From positions 1-64,000 of the forward strand of contig JAFEAV010000010.1 of assembly GCA_018266215.1 (NCBI GenBank): a stretch of DNA of 64,000 bases. The letters are read 5' to 3'. The notes below the pieces were generated by a model. That model made no database searches, was not told where the DNA came from, and was given only the letters and a program-made list of their open reading frames with translations. The translations under genes were made by a program, and so were the position numbers. Origin of the DNA: Cyanobacteria bacterium SZAS LIN-3 (GTDB taxonomy: Bacteria; Cyanobacteriota; Vampirovibrionia; Obscuribacterales; Obscuribacteraceae). Below, in pieces: positions 23,966-32,135 of the stretch. Positions within the stretch are counted from its first letter, which is position 1, and each line of letters starts with the position of its first letter.

Positions 23966-25054
23966 TTACTTTTTCTTCTTGTTCAGCTGCATCAGCAGGG
24001 GTTCGCCGAAGAAGATCTTCTCCACCGCCCGGGTGAACTTGAGCCCGGTGAGCTTGCCGTCAAGCAGCTCCTTGCAGGCATCGTACTGGTTGAAGAGCTT
24101 AATCTGCTCACCGTCGTTGATCAAGCCGGCCTTTTCCAGGCGATCGACCGTGGCCATGAAGCCGGTGATAATCGCCACCCATTTCTGGTTGCGATTGAGA
24201 TTAAACTTGAGGGCGTGGTAACCGCGGATGGGCGGCGGATTGATGATGATCCGGCCCTGGGACTCGTCCGGGTGCGAACCGTAGAACGGTCCACAGGTGT
24301 CATCCCCGCGACCGCAGGAGAGCTGCCACCAGAGGCGGAACCAGCGAGCGCTCTTGATCGGGTCCTCACCCACGTCAAAAGCCACGACCGTGGACTGCGG
24401 CTGGCGATAATGGCGCGTAACCGGTGCCACCGGGCACACACCATCAGTTCCAAGGGCGCCGTCGAACAGCCATTCGCCATTGTAGGGGACCAGGTCGATG
24501 ATGCCGGGCACAGCGCAGGATGCGCTGATGGCCAGGCCGACCGACTCGGCTTCGGGGTCCAGGATTTCCTTGCCGCCGATGTCCTTGTACTTGGTCACGC
24601 CCTGACCGTCGAAAATGATCTGACCGTGGTCGCAGCAGGCGATCAGGTAGAGACGCTCGGGCCACTGATCATTCGACAACATGTCGAAGTGAGCCTTGAG
24701 GTCGTACCAGGTGTAAACACCTTCGCGGGTGCGCCGCTTCTCGTGATGCTGCTTATTCAGGAGAGCCCAGAGGCGCCTGAAAAGTCCGGTCTTCGGTCGC
24801 ACCATCGACATGAAGTCGACGGTCAAAACCTCGTGGACCATGGGTCGGACAGCCATGCCACTTGCAAAAAGATACGCTGGAATCGAGCCGCCGCTGACAC
24901 CGCCAATGGTGGCGATGTTCAGATCGGCTTCCTTGATTGCAAGAATTGCTCCGACTCCGGCAAGAATAGCCTTCGAGCCGCCGCTGCCGAAAACCAGGTT
25001 GATGGCTTTCTTCTGCGTGCGGTCGGAAGACTCTAAGAGATTATCGTTGGACAT
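23966..25054 (-). CDS. Patatin-like phospholipase
   Basis: A 362-residue patatin-domain protein. The oxyanion-hole motif reads GSGGSK (23-28), the nucleophile GVSGG (S54) and the catalytic Asp DGA (D198). Patatins hydrolyse acyl chains from phospholipids through a Ser-Asp dyad. No signal peptide is seen, so it acts in the cytoplasm or is secreted by a leaderless route. It is first in a two-gene unit with the M28 peptidase. Lysine is mainly AAG, like the other lipid-related island genes. Confidence 0.88.
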   Translation of the reverse strand: MSNDNLLESSDRTQKKAINLVFGSGGSKAILAGVGAILAIKEADLNIATIGGVSGGSIPAYLFASGMAVRPMVHEVLTVDFMSMVRPKTGLFRRLWALLNKQHHEKRRTREGVYTWYDLKAHFDMLSNDQWPERLYLIACCDHGQIIFDGQGVTKYKDIGGKEILDPEAESVGLAISASCAVPGIIDLVPYNGEWLFDGALGTDGVCPVAPVTRHYRQPQSTVVAFDVGEDPIKSARWFRLWWQLSCGRGDDTCGPFYGSHPDESQGRIIINPPPIRGYHALKFNLNRNQKWVAIITGFMATVDRLEKAGLINDGEQIKLFNQYDACKELLDGKLTGLKFTRAVEKIFFGEPLLMQLNKKKK

Positions 25055-25584
25055 TTTGTTTCTCCGTCAGTCCTTGGCACGCGCTCAAACCTGCCCTTAG
25101 CCCAGAAGTCATCGGGTGCTGTAGGGTCCGTGTTGCGCGTGATGCTGGTCGAAGCTTCATCCGGAAGATGAGAGCAATCGAGAAGCATCTAGGTGAAATA
25201 AAAGTTGGGTGATCAGCCGGAACGACAAAAGATTCGTTCTGGATACTCAGCTAGAAGATAGGGTTGAGCTTGTCGGGTTTCTATTTGGGAACAGCTCATG
25301 AAATAAGAAAGGGATATTAGGTCCTGAGACCTATCACAGAGCTATTACTGGAAGCATTACTTAGAGGCTTACAAAAATCGAAAGAACAGGTACTCCTGAC
25401 AACCACATTTGTCGAGTGCTTTCAGAACCCTCACCCAGAGCGGCTTAAGCCGGGCTGACAAGAGGACGGAAATTGCCACTTAGCGGTTGGCGCAAGCTAT
25501 GCACACGTTTCCGGCCAGCAAGAATTGAACTTCGGATGTAGCACAACTAGCGAAAGCCGCTGCAGTCGCCACTTGTCAACCGTT
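25055..25584. other. Intergenic region, nothing recognised
   Basis: About 530 bases between two minus-strand genes. I find no ORF with an RBS, no tRNA and no strong hairpin. It is AT-richer than its neighbours around 25250-25400. Confidence 0.4.
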
Positions 25585-26124
25585 TCAAGCCAGAAGCGAC
25601 AGGGTCATGAGTTCTTCATCAAAGTAAGTATCAGCGATCTTGAGCGCCCGCTTTTCCACTCCGTATGTCTCAAATCCAAGCGATAAATAAAGCCTGCGCG
25701 CTGGTCTGTTGCCGACGACCACGGTCAAATTCAACTCCTCCAGACCATCAATGGAGCGACAGCGCTCCAGAGCCGCCAACATCAGCGCCCGAGAGAGACT
25801 GCGCCCGCGGGCCGCCGGCACGACATAGACACCCCAGATCATGGCCTTGTGACGCACCTTCAAACCGGAACCGCGCAACAAACCCAGGGTGCCCACCAGC
25901 TGCTCGCCCGAGCCGTCCAGATCGCAAAAAGCTCCCAGAACAAAACCGCCATCGGCCGGGCTTAGCCTTCGCGCAGCTTCCTCTCTGGGCATTATTTTGC
26001 TTTCTTCGTACGAGGCGCCGAAGGCCTCGGGACTTTCCTGCAAAGCCAGCAGTCTTACCGGCCAGTAAAGATCAAAATCTTCCTGACCAAGTTTGCGAAT
26101 TGTGCAATCAGCCAAACTTTCCAC
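25585..26124 (-). CDS. GNAT-family N-acetyltransferase
   Basis: A 179-residue GNAT protein. The N-terminus (CTIRKLGQEDFDLYWPVRLLALQESPEAFGAS) matches the common GNAT opening; the acetyl-CoA loop is VVPAARGRSLSRALM, followed by LTVVVGNRPARRLYLSLGFETYG. The target is unknown; it could be an amino acid, an antibiotic or a protein N-terminus. The frame begins at GTG 26124, but GAGGGG overlaps it, so the TTG three codons later may be the true start. Confidence 0.85.
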   Translation of the reverse strand: MESLADCTIRKLGQEDFDLYWPVRLLALQESPEAFGASYEESKIMPREEAARRLSPADGGFVLGAFCDLDGSGEQLVGTLGLLRGSGLKVRHKAMIWGVYVVPAARGRSLSRALMLAALERCRSIDGLEELNLTVVVGNRPARRLYLSLGFETYGVEKRALKIADTYFDEELMTLSLLA

Positions 26125-26339
26125 CCCTCACAACGCGCAATTCGGTTTTACCAGGGCTCGGGAGAATTGTGTTTTAACGGCAGATAAATTTTGCCGCTTG
26201 ACACCCCGGAAGTGTGATTAAGCATTCAAAAGTGGTAGACAGTAATTGAGAATGAATGTCACAATTGAAGCAACGGATCTATCCCTGCCATTCCTCAGAA
26301 CCTCACAAATATCAGCCCAGAACCAGAGAGGCGCAGCCT

Positions 26340-26561
26340 GTGAACGAAAATCCAAAATCCACATCTATTGAGAATAATACGCAAAGAGCGGGCAGCCAGC
26401 TACTGGGCTTTCTGGCCCCGGGTGGCGGCGGCTTGTTTTTGAGTTCGGGGCAGTGGGTCCAGACCGCGGGCCAGGCATCGCCGGTGATGGCAATACCCAT
26501 TTCTTCACTTTTTGTCAGGCACCAGTCCCGCCCCAAACACGCCCCTGAAAGCGCAGGCTGA
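26340..26561 (+). CDS. Possible small protein with hydrophobic centre
   Basis: GTG 26340 opens a 73-residue frame with AGAGAGG upstream. The product has a polar N-terminus, a Gly-rich segment (LAPGGGGLFLSSG) and a hydrophobic stretch. The same frame can be extended to ATG 26256. Coding status is uncertain; it is one of two small frames filling the gap between GNAT and the next minus-strand gene. Confidence 0.3.
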   Translation: MNENPKSTSIENNTQRAGSQLLGFLAPGGGGLFLSSGQWVQTAGQASPVMAIPISSLFVRHQSRPKHAPESAG

Positions 26562-26565
26562 CCCA

Positions 26566-27390
26566 CTATGAATCGAGTTCACGCCTGGTCGTATCAACAA
26601 ACTCGCTGAACATCCACATACACAAATCATCGAGAGTGTCCGGCTTGAAGCTGCTGTTCATGAGCTTCCAGTGCACACCGCTCTCATTGATGCGCACGCC
26701 GATGGTGGCCACCGGCGCATAACCGGTTTCAAGCAGACTCATGGCCATGACCTGCGAAACAGGCACTATGTAGAAATCAATGCGATTGCCCCCACCGCGC
26801 AAAACCAGGCTGTGCTTACGATTGCTCAACCGAGCCCGGAAAAAAGTTGCCGTTTCCTCGGCTTCTCTCTTGCTGTTAACCCGCACCACCTCAGTCACTT
26901 CACCGAGTATGGATGATGATACCTGCAGCGGTGTGCCGTGGGCGACCTTGTTGTACTCATGGGCAAACCAGCGCAGGTCCTGGAACATCTTGTCGACCAG
27001 GTAGGAAACGGCGGACCGGTACATATTGGCCTTGAGCTCGTCTTCCAGCAGATCATCGCGCCGGGCGTGGATGAATCGCTCAGAATCTTCCTTGAGCTTG
27101 TCCATCCAGCTCAGGACACGGTCGGAGCGCTCCACACCAAAACCACTCAAAAATTGCTCGGACAGGGCCATGTGAGAGTGCACCTCACCCCTGGTCTTAT
27201 CATCCATAACGGCGATGGCACCGTGGCCAAACATAGAGCGATCCAGATTCTTCGGCAAACCATTCTGGGACGCAGGATGCGTCTGCACAAATTTGCGGCT
27301 TTCTTCCTTGCTCAAACGGCCTTTGTTTGCGCCGCGTCTATCACCTTTGACCATTGTCCGAGCCCTCACTAAATCCGCCAACCCTTTCAT
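26566..27390 (-). CDS. Unknown soluble protein
   Basis: A 274-residue protein (from ATG 27390) with a basic N-terminal region and a mixed alpha/beta C-terminal half with several predicted strands (HSLVLRGGGNRIDFYIVPVSQV, ATIGVRINESGVHWKLMNSSF). No signal peptide or membrane helix. A longer frame to 27624 would overlap trmD by 90 nt on the opposite strand, and I prefer the shorter start. No family recognised. Confidence 0.6.
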   Translation of the reverse strand: MKGLADLVRARTMVKGDRRGANKGRLSKEESRKFVQTHPASQNGLPKNLDRSMFGHGAIAVMDDKTRGEVHSHMALSEQFLSGFGVERSDRVLSWMDKLKEDSERFIHARRDDLLEDELKANMYRSAVSYLVDKMFQDLRWFAHEYNKVAHGTPLQVSSSILGEVTEVVRVNSKREAEETATFFRARLSNRKHSLVLRGGGNRIDFYIVPVSQVMAMSLLETGYAPVATIGVRINESGVHWKLMNSSFKPDTLDDLCMWMFSEFVDTTRRELDS

Positions 27391-27533
27391 TGTGCGCTTT
27401 TCCCGGCTCCGCGTCATCGACCAAAGCGTATTAGCGAAAGTGTGTATAGACAAACCGGCGTCGCCGTATAGGAAAGGCGGGAGAGCCACCACGAGGGTCG
27501 AAAGCTGCATCAGTAATATGCGAAAATGAGCGC

Positions 27534-28343
27534 ATGCCAGACGAAATAAGCGCTGAAGACGCACAAAACACGGACAAACAGGCGGAAAATGAGGGGCAAG
27601 CCACGGAAGGGGCGGCTCTAACATTTCACGTCGTCACCCTCTTCCCCGAGATGATTGAGCTTTATTGCCGCACCAGCATTATCGGCCGCGGTATCAAAGC
27701 CGGCCGTCTGGCGGTCAAATCCTACAGTCCCCGCGATTTTGCCCTGGACAAGTACCGCAAGGTTGATGACACTCCCTATGGTGGTGGCGCCGGCATGGTG
27801 CTCAAGCCGGAACCCATGTTTGCCTGCGTCGAGAGCATCAAGCGACCGCCTCAATCGCCGGTACTACTGATGACACCACAGGGCAGACCTTTTGATCAGA
27901 GCCTGGCGGCACAGCTCTCGGCTGAAACCGACATCACTTTCATCTGTGGCCACTATGAGGGCTTCGACGACCGTATACGCAGTCTGGCGACAATGGAAGT
28001 GTCCCTCGGCGACTATGTCCTCACCGGGGGCGAACTGCCGGCCCTGACAATTATTGATGCCGTCGGCCGATTGATTCCTGGCGTGCTCGGCAAAATGGTA
28101 TCACTTGCCCACGAATCGTTTAACGACGGACTGCTGGAAGGGCCTCAATATACGAAACCGGCGGAGTTTCGAGGTATGGTGGTGCCGGAGGTGCTGCGCT
28201 CCGGAGATCATCAGGCGGTCGATCGCTGGCGGCGGGAAAGAGCCCTGGAAGAGACTTTCCGCAACCGTCCCGACCTACTTGAGAAGGCACCACTTTCAAA
28301 AACCGATAAAGAGTTCTTGGCAAAACTTAAAAAACAGTTATAA
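27534..28343 (+). CDS. trmD: tRNA (guanine-N1)-methyltransferase TrmD
   Basis: A 269-residue TrmD. It opens with an acidic extension of about 28 residues and then the TrmD core: FHVVTLFPEMIELY, DDTPYGGGAGMVLKPEP, LMTPQGRPFDQ, ICGHYEGFDDR and the SAM-binding knot SLGDYVLTGGELPAL, ending with EVLRSGDHQAVDRWRRE. It methylates G37 of tRNAs with a G at 36 and prevents frameshifting. The usual neighbours rimM, rpsP and rplS are absent. Confidence 0.96.
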   Translation: MPDEISAEDAQNTDKQAENEGQATEGAALTFHVVTLFPEMIELYCRTSIIGRGIKAGRLAVKSYSPRDFALDKYRKVDDTPYGGGAGMVLKPEPMFACVESIKRPPQSPVLLMTPQGRPFDQSLAAQLSAETDITFICGHYEGFDDRIRSLATMEVSLGDYVLTGGELPALTIIDAVGRLIPGVLGKMVSLAHESFNDGLLEGPQYTKPAEFRGMVVPEVLRSGDHQAVDRWRRERALEETFRNRPDLLEKAPLSKTDKEFLAKLKKQL

Positions 28344-28383
28344 TAAACCAAACAAGTTGGTTTCACCCGTGGTGCCTGGCAGG

Positions 28384-29004
28384 ATGATCGAACGAGCTAT
28401 CCAAATTCACCCAATGGTACCGCTCGCGAAGGCATCGGCGATACTCAAGATCAGCCGTGATGAGCTCATCAGCAGGCTTTCCGCGGGTGAGCTGCTGGGC
28501 GAGAAGAGACGCATCGGTGAAAGCAAGAAGGATAGCTGGTTTATATACGCAGACGAATACAATCGTCTGATGAATCAGGCCGTTGCCAGGTACGAAGAAC
28601 GAGTCTCAGTCAAAGGTCTGGACCACATATTTCAGTCCAACCAGAATGCCAGACCAGAGCCGGTCAGTCCGGAACCACCTTCCCAGGCCGAGACCATCGC
28701 TATCGAACCGGTAGCCGTCGTGCACAGTGAACACGATCCGGCTCAGGTAGTCGATGCCCTTTCGCCCTCGGACAAAATGCACGACTTGCAGATCGGCCAG
28801 GCCATGGTGGCACAGCTGGTGCAACACCTGCACGAAGAAAGACTGACATCAGAAAATTTGAAAGTGCGCCTGCTGGTTTTAGAAGAAGAAGTGGACCAGA
28901 TGCGCCGAGAGCTGCTGGGCCGGCCGGATGCCCGCTCCCAATCGCCATTTGGCCGCATGGCTGCCTATTTCCGCGCCCTATTTCCGTTTACGGCTCGGCA
29001 TTAA
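28384..29004 (+). CDS. HTH (excisionase/MerR-like) plus coiled-coil protein
   Basis: A 206-residue protein whose N-terminus (HPMVPLAKASAILKISRDELISRLSAGEL...SWFIYADEYNRLM, about 9-60) looks like the DNA-binding winged helix of excisionase/MerR proteins. A proline-rich linker (about 85-105) and a coiled-coil segment (about 140-180) follow. It begins 40 nt after trmD and probably shares its transcript. Its C-terminus overlaps the convergent membrane TPR gene by 27 nt. Function unknown; DNA or protein recognition is inferred. Confidence 0.6.
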   Translation: MIERAIQIHPMVPLAKASAILKISRDELISRLSAGELLGEKRRIGESKKDSWFIYADEYNRLMNQAVARYEERVSVKGLDHIFQSNQNARPEPVSPEPPSQAETIAIEPVAVVHSEHDPAQVVDALSPSDKMHDLQIGQAMVAQLVQHLHEERLTSENLKVRLLVLEEEVDQMRRELLGRPDARSQSPFGRMAAYFRALFPFTARH

Positions 29005-30057
29005 GACGTGAAATGCGGGCATATTCTTGCCCACGGCGCAGGCCATTACCAGTATTGACGGAAAGACAAGATAGGCAATGGCCATTGAGGCCCCCAGGGC
29101 ACCACCTATGGGACAGCCAAGCTTGAAAAAGCCGACGGTCATACCCACCATGCCCAGCACCGTAAAACCGCCGTAAACCATCCAGTTTTCCATTTTACGC
29201 TTGCCGGAAAGCAATACGCCGCTCATATAAATCCCTTCGAATGCAAAGGCCAGCACGGCAAAGAACCAGATCCAGTGCGCTCCCGTATTCCTGGCTCTCA
29301 GGTCCTTCACCTCACGCATGACCGCCTCGGCATCGTGGGGCCGGTCCTGCCCACGCAAAAAATCCCCATAATGTTCCAGGGCATTAGCCAGTCTCACATC
29401 ATCGCGAAACGGTGCATTGTAGAGCAGTCGGATCACACGACGAAAGGTGTCCTCGGCACTGCTGTAGCACTTATCGACGGCATAGGACTCAGCCAGGGCT
29501 TCCAGACTGGCAATATGATAGGGAGAACCAGGGAAAGTGGCTATTTCAGTGGCATTGGACTGAGCCAGAAAATACTCCACCGCCGGCCTGGCGTTTTTTG
29601 ACTGCAGCAACTCGTAGCCCTTTGTACTGTAAGCCGTGTAGGGAATGCGATCGGTGTAGTAACCGAAAGCACTGATAAACATACCGCCGATAATCCCCGC
29701 CGCCAGGGCCACCAGAATCGGTCGACTGATCAGATAAAAGCGTCCCCCACCGAAAATATCAGCCAGGGTCAAACGGTTATTGGCGGCCGTTCTGGCATGC
29801 GCCGCCATAGCATCCCAGTCGACAATGGGGGCTGCTCTCTCGCCGGTACCAAAGGCCGCACCGTCGCTAAAGACATCAGTCGAACGCACCAGCCCGGCTT
29901 CCTGCCCCTTAAGTTCAAAACTTTTCTTGCCTGCCGCGCCACCACCTGTAGGGACGCTGCCGCTTCCCGGACTGGTCAATTTCGGTCGAGGCGAAGAGCC
30001 GCCGGCAAATAGCTTGGCGCTCATCTCCTTAGTCGGTCGTGGCTTCTTTTCGACCAT
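28978..30057 (-). CDS. Membrane TPR-like protein
   Basis: A 359-residue protein with a low-complexity N-terminus (Gly/Ser/Pro/Lys-rich, about 1-70), a first hydrophobic helix (about 112-130), a periplasmic or cytoplasmic helical-repeat region with TPR spacing (LEALAESYAVDKCYSSAEDTFRRVIRL, LANALEHYGDFLRGQDRPHDAEAVM) and three further C-terminal helices. ATG 30057 is chosen because GGGGCAGGG precedes it; GTG at 30120 is an alternative. Likely a scaffold in the membrane. No specific family recognised. Confidence 0.65.
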   Translation of the reverse strand: MVEKKPRPTKEMSAKLFAGGSSPRPKLTSPGSGSVPTGGGAAGKKSFELKGQEAGLVRSTDVFSDGAAFGTGERAAPIVDWDAMAAHARTAANNRLTLADIFGGGRFYLISRPILVALAAGIIGGMFISAFGYYTDRIPYTAYSTKGYELLQSKNARPAVEYFLAQSNATEIATFPGSPYHIASLEALAESYAVDKCYSSAEDTFRRVIRLLYNAPFRDDVRLANALEHYGDFLRGQDRPHDAEAVMREVKDLRARNTGAHWIWFFAVLAFAFEGIYMSGVLLSGKRKMENWMVYGGFTVLGMVGMTVGFFKLGCPIGGALGASMAIAYLVFPSILVMACAVGKNMPAFHVLMPSRKRK

Positions 30058-30689
30058 AGACCCTGCCCCGAGCATATGAGTGACACACTGTCCTATTCCC
30101 GGATTGAGGGGCGAATACACACAGGCGGCTGGTTTTTAGCGAACATATCGAAAGACGCGCTATGTATGGCCAATTGCGGTCAGACAGATTAAGAGCGACT
30201 GCAAAGCTTTGCACTCATCTACCTGACCCGAACCTGCCATAGATAGCGAGCTATCATCAGATATTGCCGTCGAAACGAAGTGCGCCAGCGGGCGAGATTC
30301 CGCTAAGTGCAAGTAACTTTCGTAAGGACCGCAAAGCCTTTAGTAATAAGCTTATGTAAGCAGATAAGCATTACCCATAAAAACCCCCATAACCCTTGTG
30401 GCGCAAAGCCTCCCCGGTGGGAGGCTTTTTTGCCCTCAGCCCGCTGCGATTCAGACCCCTACTTGCTTCGAAGCAGCTGATTCTGACCAGAATCAACCTA
30501 TCTATTTCATCCAATTTTCCCAGGAGCACATCAAACACAGCCGCCAGCCAGCCCCCCACAAGCTTCCTTCCGCGCAGCCTCAGGCCGTGCCTACCGACAC
30601 GCCTGTCCACAACTGCATCTACTAACCGCGCGAGGCCCGCTTCACAGCCCCAGCGCAAGGTTTCGGTAAACATCTTTCGGAGAATCCAA
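30058..30689. other. Divergent non-coding region with attenuator-like terminator
   Basis: About 630 bases between the minus-strand TPR gene and the plus-strand island. It holds an intrinsic terminator at 30406-30431 and a repeated CGCAAAGCCT at 30330-30339 and 30402-30411. No tRNA or ORF is convincing. Confidence 0.5.
30406..30431 (+). terminator. Intrinsic terminator upstream of the 30.7-35.9 kb island
   Basis: AAGCCTCCC / GGGAGGCTT with a 4-nt loop followed by six T. It lies 259 nt before the first gene of the island, so it either ends an unannotated short RNA or acts as an attenuator of the island. Confidence 0.8.
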
Positions 30690-31169
30690 ATGATTTTAGT
30701 CAGCCTGTTTCTGGTCACCACCCTCATCTTCGCCCTGAGCTACAAGCACGTGGTGCCGCTGTTCAGCACTGACGTCCAGGTCACCGAGGCGTCGATCCCT
30801 CAATTGCTCGGCCTGGGTGCGGTGATGACCCTCATCTCCTGGGTCGGCCTGGTGCTTCTGTCCCTCCTCCTGGCCATCATGGTCATCCCGCTCTCCACGT
30901 TGGTCATCAACTCCACCAGCGCGGGCGACCCGAGCGCTGCGTCGATCACGACCACGGCGACGATCTGCCTGCTCATCGCCACGCAAGGCGCCAACTGGCT
31001 TGCAGCCATGATCTACCCCTGGATCCGGCCGAACATTCTGCGTGTGGCCGACAGCCGGTCCGCCTTCAAAGCCGCCTGGGCTCCCACCATCTTCACGATG
31101 CCGCTCTACTGGCTGATCACCATCGCGCCCCTGGCGCTCGTCCTCCGCGATCACCTCAACGTGCACTGA
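30690..31169 (+). CDS. Membrane protein, first of a tandem paralogue pair
   Basis: A 159-residue protein with about four membrane helices (about 2-17, 33-65, 85-105 and 130-150). A conserved segment (LLIATQGANWLAAM then ILRVADSRSAFKAAWAPT) recurs in the next gene. ATG 30690 has CGGAG 7 nt upstream. I recognise no family. First gene of an eight-gene same-strand island. Confidence 0.65.
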   Translation: MILVSLFLVTTLIFALSYKHVVPLFSTDVQVTEASIPQLLGLGAVMTLISWVGLVLLSLLLAIMVIPLSTLVINSTSAGDPSAASITTTATICLLIATQGANWLAAMIYPWIRPNILRVADSRSAFKAAWAPTIFTMPLYWLITIAPLALVLRDHLNVH

Positions 31170-31190
31170 CGTACAAATCGGAACAACACC

Positions 31191-31637
31191 ATGCTGGTTC
31201 TGCTGTCGATCTACGCGGTCATCTTATTCACACTCCTCTACCAATACGGCGCACCGCGCATGTCGGATGGAGGGGTCGCTTTCCCAAACACCGGTCTGGC
31301 GGCCAAACTGGGCACCGGCGCCATGCTGTTCGTCTCCTCTACGATCCTGATCATCCCCACAGTGGCGCTTGTGGCAGGGCTGCTTTTCTGGCTGCCCGCA
31401 CCGGCCACAAACCCCTTCGTCCGCCAACCGGCATCTGCACCGGTACTGCTCGCCGAGCTAGTGGTCGGGCTGCTGATCATGCAGCTTGCTCACTGGGCGA
31501 CGACAGCGGCGATGGGCAAGTGGCTGCCCCACCTGCTGCGCGTCGATACGGGCAAGTCCGCCTTCCAAGCTGCTCTCCTGCCAACGGTCAACTGCATCCT
31601 GCTCTATCCGGCACTGGCCGTGGTTTTCTTCCGCTAA
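31191..31637 (+). CDS. Membrane protein, second of a tandem paralogue pair
   Basis: A 148-residue protein with four predicted membrane helices. The segment LLIMQLAHWATTAAMGKWLPHLLRVDTGKSAFQAALLPT aligns by eye with the corresponding part of the preceding gene (ILRV-x-SAF-A-PT). The two therefore arose by duplication and may form a heteromer. The gap is 21 nt, with the leader GGAACAACACC before ATG. Function unknown. Confidence 0.65.
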   Translation: MLVLLSIYAVILFTLLYQYGAPRMSDGGVAFPNTGLAAKLGTGAMLFVSSTILIIPTVALVAGLLFWLPAPATNPFVRQPASAPVLLAELVVGLLIMQLAHWATTAAMGKWLPHLLRVDTGKSAFQAALLPTVNCILLYPALAVVFFR

Positions 31638-31664
31638 TCGTTTCACCCATCGCAAAGGAATACC

Positions 31665-31991
31665 ATGCACAACACCAACCCGCAAATCACCACCGCTGAA
31701 GTCGGCACCCGCGCGGTCTACTGGCTCTCCAACCGCATCTGGCACGGCCGCACCGTGGCCGATCTGCAGGCCATGGGCATCCAGCTCACCGGCAACCGCC
31801 AGGACAACTACGTCGAAGCGATCCTGCCCAGCGGCTGGTACGTGCGCGACTCCGCCGAGAGCCCGTTCCAGAAGCACCTGGTCGACCAGGACGGTGCCAT
31901 CCGCGCCCGCCTCTACTACCAACCCGGTAGCGCCGGCGGTGGCATGGAAATGTGCATCGAAGGCAGCCAGGCCACCTCCACGACGGCCTGA
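31665..31991 (+). CDS. Small soluble protein of the island, unknown
   Basis: A 108-residue soluble protein with mixed alpha/beta composition (ILPSGWYVRDSAESPFQKHLVDQDGAIRARLYY reads as strands and turns). ATG follows AAAGGAATACC. It lies 27 nt after the second membrane paralogue. No family recognised. Confidence 0.6.
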   Translation: MHNTNPQITTAEVGTRAVYWLSNRIWHGRTVADLQAMGIQLTGNRQDNYVEAILPSGWYVRDSAESPFQKHLVDQDGAIRARLYYQPGSAGGGMEMCIEGSQATSTTA

Positions 31992-32019
31992 TCCGACGCA
32001 CCAGACATCAAGTCTCCAG

Positions 32020-32068
32020 GGAGGTCTTATCGCCCACTCCTGAACAGGAGAGCCGGGCTTAGACCTCC
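32020..32068 (+). promoter_or_regulatory. Nested hairpin leader in the island
   Basis: GGAGGTCT (32020-32027) pairs with AGACCTCC (32061-32068). Inside it CTCCTG/CAGGAG (32037-32042 and 32045-32050) and CGCCC/GGGC form further stems. This branched element lies between two island genes, 67 nt before the next ATG, with no U-tract. It could be an RNA processing or regulatory element. Confidence 0.5.
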
Positions 32069-32135
32069 AACCGGGCACAGGTACCGCCTGAAAAACCTTG
32101 CCCCATCCAAATTCAGGCATCACCAAGGAAACACC

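Noticed and set aside
23957..25036. Plus-strand 359-codon frame opposite the patatin gene
   Set aside because: The minus strand has the full patatin motif set; the plus frame has no recognisable domain or RBS.
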